From Uranotaenia lowii (lineage: Eukaryota > Arthropoda > Insecta > Diptera > Culicidae): a stretch of DNA of 64,000 nt. Positions 55,615-64,000 of the stretch are shown here, one piece after another (the stretch's first letter is position 1; the number at the start of each line of letters is the position of its first letter). The stretch is from the NCBI RefSeq assembly GCF_029784155.1, contig NC_073693.1, positions 333,152,009-333,216,008 of the forward strand. The letters are read 5' to 3'. Under the pieces are notes generated by a model. That model was not told the origin of the DNA, searched no databases, and saw only the letters and a program-made list of their open reading frames with translations. The translations under genes and the position numbers were made by a program.

Positions 55615-56804
55615 AAGTCTGCTTCATTTAATATTGGAACACAAACAATTGCGTGTAGTTCAGTCATTTATTAACGAATTCATTATTTGATTTTCATACA
55701 AATGTAGCATTTTCTTTACTCTTTCATAAAAAAAAATTAAAAAAATTATTCATTTCTGTTTCGAAGAAATTCTCGTACTTTTCCCGTAATACGGCACATT
55801 AGGCGGCGCACACCCTTTTCGTCCACCGTTTTGGCGATTTGATTCCACCAGTTCTTCATTTGAGTCATGTTCCTAACAAGTTTTCCCTTTGCCTTAAGCC
55901 TCCGCTTCGTGATTGCCCAGTATTTCTCTATCGGCCGGAACTGGGGGCAGTTTGGGGGGTTGAGGTCCTTCGGTATTACGCTGACCCCGTTCGTTGCGTA
56001 CCATTCCATAACCGTTTTGCTGTAATGGCAGCTTGCGAGGTCCGGCCAAAACATTACTGGACGGTCGTGGGCACGAATAAACGGCAGAATCCGTTTCTGT
56101 AGGCACTCTTTTTTGTAGACTTCTGATGTCATTGTCTTGTCAGTGAGAAAGACTTTGGTTTTCTGTCCACAACTGCATATCCCCTGCCAAATCATGTACT
56201 TGCGGGCGAATTTATTCGCAAACACGAACTTAAATTTTGCAGGTACATCCCCCCGAGCCGTCGCCAAATAAAATTTTTGACCTGGGATTTGCCCAAAGTC
56301 CGCCTTCACGTAGGTCTCATCGTCCATCAGAATACATCCGTCGAACTTGGTCAGCACTTGGTCGTACAGCTTTCGAGCACGGATTCTGGCCACATTGTTC
56401 TGCTTCAGCGTCCGATTTGGCTGTTTGCTGGCTCGGAATGACCTTATTTCTTCCCGGAGACGAATTCGTCGCACCGTACTGTGAGCGGCCTGGAACTTAT
56501 TGGCCAAATCACGCTTGTACTGCTTGATAACACGCCATACGGTATTTCTGGGCATTTTAAGCTGTTTAGCTAGCTTCGATGCCGACAACAATGGATTTTC
56601 AAGAAAACTGTGCACAATTTGATCTCTCCGTTCGGCTTCCATAGCGGTTGTTTACAAAATGCTATCGTTTGGTGTTATGACATAAATACATGGTGAAAGG
56701 TAATGAATTTCCCGACACATGGATGAAAAAAGTTTCCAAATCCGTCCACTAGGAGCGCCACAATGAGCAAAAGAATTTGTTCCAATATTAAATGAAGCAG
56801 ACTT
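55615..56804 (-). mobile_element. DD37E Tc1/mariner transposon (ITmD37E type)
   Basis: Perfect 27-bp inverted ends (AAGTCTGCTTCATTTAATAT and onward at 55615-55641, mirrored at 56778-56804), flanked by TA (55613-55614 and 56805-56806), the target duplication of this superfamily. It encodes one transposase on the minus strand. Length 1,190 bp. Perfect termini imply a recent insertion. Confidence 0.95.
55746..56642 (-). CDS. DD37E transposase with an internal deletion in the DNA-binding domain
   Basis: A cut-and-paste transposase of 298 codons starting at ATG 56642. An N-terminal helix-turn-helix lies at about 17-42 (SKLAKQLKMPRNTVWRVIKQYK), followed directly by LANKFQAAHSTVRRIRL from the second helix-turn-helix. 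The GRPR-type linker and first helices of the second domain, which family members carry between them, are missing, about 40 residues. The catalytic blocks are intact: MDDETYVKADF, WPDLASCHYS and RPIEKYW, with 37 residues between the second D and the E, which defines DD37E. The frame is kept across the deletion. DNA binding is probably impaired, so the copy may be non-autonomous despite perfect termini. It could still affect mobility of relatives by dimerising, which is speculation. Confidence 0.88.
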   Translation of the reverse strand: MEAERRDQIVHSFLENPLLSASKLAKQLKMPRNTVWRVIKQYKRDLANKFQAAHSTVRRIRLREEIRSFRASKQPNRTLKQNNVARIRARKLYDQVLTKFDGCILMDDETYVKADFGQIPGQKFYLATARGDVPAKFKFVFANKFARKYMIWQGICSCGQKTKVFLTDKTMTSEVYKKECLQKRILPFIRAHDRPVMFWPDLASCHYSKTVMEWYATNGVSVIPKDLNPPNCPQFRPIEKYWAITKRRLKAKGKLVRNMTQMKNWWNQIAKTVDEKGVRRLMCRITGKVREFLRNRNE

Positions 56805-56806
56805 TA

Positions 56807-58669
56807 TTGTCAATTAAAATTTAAGTAAAATTCGTTTTGAAATGTAAACGTTAATAAGTTATTGGAAGTACAAGTCTTTGAAAATTGTATGATAAGCAGA
56901 CTTTTTTTAGAATAACAGCAATATTTAGATGCAAAGTAATTTTCCATCTTAAACATTTAACTGTTCATCCTTTGCTCTGTCTCTAAAAAGAAAAAAAATG
57001 GAAATATTTTGAAATCTAGTGTTTGAAACCGTTTTTCTATCTCTTTAGCTTCAAAGCAAAGTTGTGAAGAAATTATTTTTAGCATCTGAACAAAACATCC
57101 AAAACAGCAGCTTCCAATAAGCTGCAGTGACACAATAAAGCAACATATTTCCGAAAAATTTCTCAAAGTCAACCTCAGTCAACAGCAGTGACCTCTTAGC
57201 AAAATTTTCGTGAGAGTGTTACTTTTTTGTTTACTTCATCCCACATAGGCTGGAAGAAGCCAAAAAAAAAAACCATCCAACAATATTCGGGAAGCAGCAA
57301 TAAGTTTTGTCCGGAAAACTTTTTGGCAACTTCTTTTATGATGTCCCCGGAAGCCTGCCCTCATATCGGCGATTGAGGGAGGGAAAAAATGTTGCCATTC
57401 AGCTCCTCCGCCGCGCCGGCCGTTTGCCAAAACTGAATAAAAACGCCAATGGGTTGGGCGGAAAAACTAATAACAAGTCCCGGAAGTGTGAGGAATGGGA
57501 TGCTGGAAAAGCCAAAACCAAACAAAAGGGCCGGCACTCTTCTAACTAAAGGTCAAAATCAGCCGGAAAAAGACTTTGACCGCTCTATAGCGGAAAACTG
57601 GACAGCAACCAAATCGCCCACAACATTTTGTCGTTCTTGTTCGGCCTCAACATGTTGATGTTTTCAATTTTTTTGACCTCCCTGCCCCAAACCGGAAGTG
57701 GATCGTCGTTTTTCGCTAGCGACAGCTCTTTTTCATCGGAGAAATATGGCAACCATGGTTTTGTTGGGGGTGAGAGACGGTTTTTTCGGGGGGATGCGAC
57801 AAACACCACCGATCAAAAACTGAACCATTTCGGGAACGACCGAAAAACTTTGCCTCCCCCAACCTCCAATCGAAACTTCTAGAACCGGAGATGAAAAACA
57901 TTAACGATTTATTGGGAACATATACAAGACGAAATGAGGAAGTTTTCCGGATTTGTTGCAGCTTAAGTTTGCTTTATGTGTCACAGCTTTTTTCGGGACG
58001 ATGTTGGTTCGCACTTTTAGCAGTCTTTATAACTTGGTAAGTGGTTGACGACAGCCTTTTTCGAGGTGGAATAAACTCTTTGGTCAAAGCTACTAACAAA
58101 CAATGAACTCTTATGGGCCTCAGTTAAAAGGCAAAATAGATTTAGTTCTAACTCTTCTAGTAAACATACTTTTTTTGAATGAAATGCGCAAATTCTTAAG
58201 CTTTCAAATGAAACATCTTGTAGTTTAATTGATTCACTAAAGTATAGTAATGTATGAAAAGAGAAATTTTCTTTTGAATCGGAAAAGTCGTTATAAAATA
58301 AGAACAAACCTTGCATAACTCAATTGAAGAAAAACTTTAATTGCTCCTAGGAAGGTAACAGTTTCTGCTCGCTTTTACCACTTTCGGAGAACAAATCATT
58401 CAAGGCGGCACAGTCTGGTCTGGTCTGGAGGCAGGTATAAGTCTTCATTCGTATTTCGAAGCAACCGGAGCGGAAGGAAAAACTTTTTCCCCGAGACCTG
58501 GGAGACATTTCTTGCCGGTGTTTTTCACCTTTCGCGCGCCCACTCACATTCTTAGTTATCGACCGGCGCGGACGTTCGTGGTGCCAAAGTTGACTTTCCT
58601 TCATCTTTCAGACGGACGACGGCCATCAGCCAGCCGGAAAGCCGGAAAGCCGGAATCTGGAACCAGAGC
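56807..58669. other. Non-coding stretch of mixed composition
   Basis: 57236-57900 is GC-richer, with many CCGGAAA words, and resembles 15270-16560 in style. Several overlapping short frames on both strands lack motifs. CAGTCTGGTCTGGTCTGG (58407-58424) is a tiny direct repeat, and CCGGAAAG-type words are repeated near 58634-58652. Confidence 0.45.
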
Positions 58670-59360
58670 AGGAAATGCTCCAGCAACCGGAAGACGGCTT
58701 TTGTTCGCCTCCAAGTTGATATAATTGAAACGTTTTGCAAGTGGATTTCAAGATTAATAATTGGATTATGTGACTGGAAAATGGAGTGCGCCGCCAAGTT
58801 TTCTAACCACCTGCCCCTTGGAAAGTCGGAAATTGGCAGCCCCACCTTTTCTTTGCCCACTTTCATAACCTGGAGAATTCATTCAACAAAACCGAGTCCG
58901 AGTGAGTGGGTCGAAAATACCTCTGGAGGGGGCCAAACTTAATGCGATTTATAGCATTTTGTTCCACTTTTTGACGGTTGTAGAAAATGGCTGAAACTGT
59001 GCAAGGGGGCTAGTGCTGCAAAAAGTAAATGATTGACTTCCGCACCCGGACTGGATTAAAGCAATTTGTTCAAAACTTTGTGATAAATTTTCCTTTAGAA
59101 TAAATTGTCGTACTTGGTCGTCTTGCAGTTTGAAATTTTCCAAAAAGGAAAAGACATATTCAATGCGTTGAAAACTCCATAAGCAAATAAAAATAACAAG
59201 TATGACAAAAAAAACGAAGAAAACAAAATAAAAAACTATGCAAAAAGCGAAAAAAAAAACAATCCAAAAGAGAATGAAATCTATAAAACTTCCAAAATTT
59301 TGAATAATAAAAAATCTGTCTCAACTATCTTAACTGACAAAATCTTCAACTTTAAAACGC
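58670..59360 (-). repeat. Inverted copy of the 691-bp satellite flank
   Basis: The reverse complement of 35459-36149. The paired coordinates sum to 94819 at both ends, so there is no net indel over 691 bp. It is again followed by 9-bp satellite. Here the sequence continues beyond the point where the other copy meets the gap, and so may show what is missing there. Confidence 0.92.
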
Positions 59361-62300
59361 ACAAAAATGACAAAATGACAAAAATGACAAAAATGACAAA
59401 AATGACAAAAATGACAAAAATGACAAAAATGACAAAAATGACAAAATGACAAAAATGACAAAAATGACAAAAAATGACAAAAATGACAAAAATGACAAAA
59501 ATGACAAAAATGACAAAAATGACAAAAATGACAAAAATGACAAAAATGACAAAAATGACAAAAATGACAAAAATGACAAAAATGACAAAAATGACAAAAA
59601 ATGACAAAAATGACAAAAAATGACAAAAATGACAAAAATGACAAAAATGACAAAAATGACAAAAATGACAAAAATGACAAAAATGACAAAAATGACAAAA
59701 ATGACAAAAATGACAAAAATGACAAAAATGACAAAAATGACAAAAATGACAAAAATGACAAAAATGACAAAAATGACAAAAAATGACAAAAATGACAAAA
59801 ATGACAAAATGACAAAAATGACAAAAATGACAAAAATGACAAAAATGACAAAAATGACAAAAATGACAAAAAATGACAAAAATGACAAAAATGACAAAAA
59901 TGACAAAAATGACAAAAATGACAAAAATGACAAAAATGACAAAAATGACAAAATGACAAAAATGACAAAAATGACAAAATGACAAAAATGACAAAAATGA
60001 CAAAAATGACAAAAATGACAAAAATGACAAAAATGACAAAAAATGACAAAAATGACAAAAATGACAAAAATGACAAAAATGACAAAAATGACAAAAATGA
60101 CAAAAATGACAAAAATGACAAAAATGACAAAAATGACAAAAATGACAAAAATGACAAAAATGACAAAAATGACAAAAATGACAAAAATGACAAAAATGAC
60201 AAAAATGACAAAAATGACAAAAATGACAAAAATGACAAAAATGACAAAAATGACAAAAATGACAAAAATGACAAAAATGACAAAAATGACAAAAATGACA
60301 AAAATGACAAAAATGACAAAAATGACAAAAATGACAAAAATGACAAAAATGACAAAATGACAAAAATGACAAAAATGACAAAAATGACAAAAATGACAAA
60401 AATGACAAAATGACAAAAATGACAAAAATGACAAAAATGACAAAAATGACAAAAATGACAAAAATGACAAAAATGACAAAAATGACAAAAATGACAAAAA
60501 TGACAAAAATGACAAAAATGACAAAAATGACAAAAATGACAAAAATGACAAAAATGACAAAAATGACAAAAATGACAAAAATGACAAAAATGACAAAATG
60601 ACAAAATGACAAAAATGACAAAAATGACAAAAATGACAAAAATGACAAAAATGACAAAAATGACAAAAATGACAAAAATGACAAAAATGACAAAAATGAC
60701 AAAAAATGACAAAAATGACAAAAATGACAAAAATGACAAAAATGACAAAATGACAAAATGACAAAAATGACAAAAATGACAGAAAATGACAGAAAATGAC
60801 AAAAATGACAAAAATGACAAAAATGACAAAAATGACAAAAATGACAAAAATGACAAAAATGACAAAAATGACAAAAATGACAAAAATGACAAAAATGACA
60901 AAAATGACAAAAATGACAAAAATGACAAAAATGACAAAAAATGACAAAAATGACAAAAATGACAAAAATGACAAAAATGACAAAAATGACAAAATGACAA
61001 AAATGACAAAAATGACAAAAATGACAAAAATGACAAAAATGACAAAAATGACAAAAATGACAAAAATGACAAAAAATGACAAAAAATGACAAAAATGACA
61101 AAAATGACAAAAATGACAAAAATGACAAAAATGACAAAAATGACAAAAATGACAAAAATGACAAAAATGACAAAAATGACAAAAATGACAAAAAAATGAC
61201 AAAAATGACAAAAATGACAAAAATGACAAAAATGACAAAAATGACAAAAATACAGAAAAAAGACAAAAATGACAAAAATGACAAAAATGACAAAAATGAC
61301 AAAAATGACAAAAATGACAAAAAATGACAAAAATGACAAAAATGACAAAAATGACAAAAATGACAAAAATGACAAAAATGACAAAAATGACAAAAATGAC
61401 AAAAATGACAAAAATGACAAAAATGACAAAAATGACAAAAAACTGACAAAAATGACAAAAATGACAAAAATGACAAAAATGACAAAAATGACAAAAATGA
61501 CAAAATGACAAAAATGACAAAAATGACAAAAATGACAAAAATGACAAAAATGACAAAAATGACAAAAATGACAAAATGACAAAAATGACAAAAATGACAA
61601 AAATGACAAAAATGACAAAAATGACAAAAATGACAAAAATGACAAAAATGACAAAAATGACAAAAATGACAAAAATGACAAAAATGACAAAAATGACAAA
61701 AATGACAAAAATGACAAAAATGACAAAAATGACAAAAATGACAAAAATGACAAAAATGACAAAATGACAAAAATGACAAAAATGACAAAAATGACAAAAA
61801 TGACAAAAATGACAAAAATGACAAAAATGACAAAAGTGACAAAAATGACAAAAATGACAAAAATGACAAAAATGACAAAAATGACAAAAATGACAAAAAA
61901 TGACAAAAATGACAAAAATGACAAAAATGACAAAAATGACAAAAATGACAAAAATGACAAAAATGACAAAAATGACAAAAATGACAAAAATGACAAATGA
62001 CAAAATGACAAAAATGACAAAAATGACAAAAATGACAAAAATGACAAAAATGACAAAAATGACAAAAATGACAAAAATGACAAAAATGACAAAATGACAA
62101 AAATGACAAAAATGACAAAAATGACAAAAATGACAAAAATGACAAAAATGACAAAAATGACAAAAATGACAAAAATGACAAAAATGACAAAAATGACAAA
62201 AATGACAAAAATGACAAAAATGACAAAAAATGACAAAAATGACAAAATGACAAAAATGACAAAAATGACAAAAATGACAAAAATGACAAAAAATGACAAA

Positions 62301-62988
62301 AATGACAAAAATGACAAAAATGACAAAAATGACAAAAAATGACAAAAATGACAAAAATGACAAAAATGACAAAAATGGACAAAAATGACAAAAATGACAA
62401 AAATGACAAAAATGACAAAAATGACAAAAATGACAAAAATGACAAAAATGACAAAAATGACAAAAATGACAAAAATGACAAAAATGACAAAATGACAAAA
62501 ATGACAAAAATGACAAAAATGACAAAAATGACAAAAAATGACAAAAATGACAAAAATGACAAAAATGACAAAAATGACAAAAATGACAAAAATGACAAAA
62601 ATGACAAAAAATGACAAAAATGACAAAAATGACAAAAATGACAAAAATGACAAAAATGACAAAAATGACAAAAATGACAAAAAATGACAAAAATGACAAA
62701 AATGACAAAAAATGACAAAAATGACAAAAATGACAAAAATGACAAAAATGACAAAAATGACAAAAATGACAAAAATGACAAAAATGACAAAAAATGACAA
62801 AAATGACAAAATGACAAAAATGACAAAAATGACAAAAATGACAAAAAATGACAAAAATGACAAAAAATGACAAAAATGACAAAAATGACAAAAAATGACA
62901 AAAATGACAAAAATGACAAAAAATGACACAAAAATGACAAAAATGACAAAAATGACAAAAATGACAAAAATGACAAAATGACAAAAAT
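59361..62988 (-). repeat. 9-bp satellite with frequent one-base indels, 3.6 kb
   Basis: About 400 GACAAAAAT units. One-base gains or losses of A occur every 30-200 bp, far more often than in the 28250-35458 array. A doubled GACAGAAAAT variant sits near 60780, about 1.42 kb from the flank. The other array has a tripled GTCATTTCT about 1.41 kb from the equivalent flank. The array runs into the gap. Confidence 0.95.
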
Positions 62989-63488
62989 NNNNNNNNNNNN
63001 NNNNNNNNNNNNNNNNNNNNNNNNNNNNNNNNNNNNNNNNNNNNNNNNNNNNNNNNNNNNNNNNNNNNNNNNNNNNNNNNNNNNNNNNNNNNNNNNNNNN
63101 NNNNNNNNNNNNNNNNNNNNNNNNNNNNNNNNNNNNNNNNNNNNNNNNNNNNNNNNNNNNNNNNNNNNNNNNNNNNNNNNNNNNNNNNNNNNNNNNNNNN
63201 NNNNNNNNNNNNNNNNNNNNNNNNNNNNNNNNNNNNNNNNNNNNNNNNNNNNNNNNNNNNNNNNNNNNNNNNNNNNNNNNNNNNNNNNNNNNNNNNNNNN
63301 NNNNNNNNNNNNNNNNNNNNNNNNNNNNNNNNNNNNNNNNNNNNNNNNNNNNNNNNNNNNNNNNNNNNNNNNNNNNNNNNNNNNNNNNNNNNNNNNNNNN
63401 NNNNNNNNNNNNNNNNNNNNNNNNNNNNNNNNNNNNNNNNNNNNNNNNNNNNNNNNNNNNNNNNNNNNNNNNNNNNNNNNNNNNNNNN
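62989..63488. other. Assembly gap of exactly 500 N
   Basis: The second fixed-size gap. The satellite strand flips across it (GACAAAAAT before, GTCATTTTT after). Confidence 0.98.
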
Positions 63489-64000
63489 TTGTCATTTTTG
63501 TCATTTTTGTCATTTTTGTCATTTTTGTCATTTTTGTCATTTTTGTCATTTTTGTCATTTTTGTCATTTTTGTCATTTTTGTCATTTTTGTCATTTTTGT
63601 CATTTTTGTCATTTTTGTCATTTTTGTCATTTTTGTCATTTTTGTCATTTTTGTCATTTTTTGTCATTTTTGTCATTTTTGTCATTTTTGTCATTTTTGT
63701 CATTTTTGTCATTTTTGTCATTTTTGTCATTTTTGTCATTTTTGTCATTTTTGTCATTTTTGTCATTTTTGTCATTTTTGTCATTTTTGTCATTTTTGTC
63801 ATTTTTGTCATTTTTGTCATTTTTGTCATTTTTGTCATTTTTGTCATTTTTGTCATTTTTGTCATTTTTGTCATTTTTGTCATTTTGTCATTTTTGTCAT
63901 TTTTGTCATTTTTGTCATTTTTGTCATTTTTGTCATTTTGTCATTTTTGTCATTTTTGTCATTTTTGTCATTTTTGTCATTTTTGTCATTTTTGTCATTT
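63489..64000 (+). repeat. 9-bp satellite GTCATTTTT to the window end
   Basis: About 57 units in the plus orientation with three one-base changes (63660, 63883, 63938). It continues beyond the window. Confidence 0.95.

Noticed and set aside
59281..63883. Frames of 1,200-1,500 codons across satellite and the N gap
   Set aside because: They cross undetermined bases and consist of satellite translation.

Overview
The window looks like repeat-dense, gene-poor nuclear DNA from an insect, most likely a mosquito or a close dipteran. The basis is two RTE-type retrotransposons, an L1/Tx1-type retrotransposon, a DD37E Tc1/mariner element (a group described from mosquitoes), tRNA-derived SINEs, and very AT-rich DNA carrying long simple satellites. 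I found no host protein-coding gene that I can defend. The only recognisable proteins belong to transposable elements.

Layout. 1-913 is AT-rich non-coding DNA with one decayed tRNA-like piece. 914-7947 is a composite unit bounded by short inverted ends. Inside it a 7-bp minisatellite runs in one orientation (GAGACAT) and then in the other (ATGTCTC), and it is interrupted by a head-to-head SINE pair (2633-3023) and an RTE element on the minus strand (3303-6675). 8985-13225 is a second RTE on the minus strand, with an 818-bp palindromic MITE in its 5' region. 13226-28250 is an AT-rich graveyard of non-autonomous inverted-repeat elements, a dead DD37E-like transposase (20330-21200), tRNA-derived pieces and microsatellites. 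28250-35458 is about 7.1 kb of a 9-bp satellite (GTCATTTTT). A 691-bp flank follows, then a 500-N gap.

The second contig (36650-62988) holds a 1.6-kb array of the same satellite on the other strand and a 12-bp minisatellite of exactly 60 units (41250-41969). It also holds two foldback-type elements (44236-46135 and 46304-47087) and an L1/Tx1-like element (47652-54691) with ORF1 and an ORF2 broken by one stop codon. Another TIR element (47703-49944) lies in its 5' part, and a ~715-bp direct repeat lies on both sides of it. Next come a DD37E element with intact termini (55615-56804), an inverted copy of the 691-bp flank (58670-59360), more 9-bp satellite, and a second 500-N gap. The window ends in satellite.

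Three themes stand out. First, many of the elements are non-coding foldbacks whose arms are built from tandem or repeated short motifs, as in Drosophila Foldback and Galileo elements. Second, the L1/Tx1-like insertion has the geometry of an extraordinarily long target-site duplication. Third, the exact 691-bp inverted duplication next to satellite at two contig ends suggests that contig 36650-62988 is in the wrong orientation. Flipping it puts every satellite array on the same strand.
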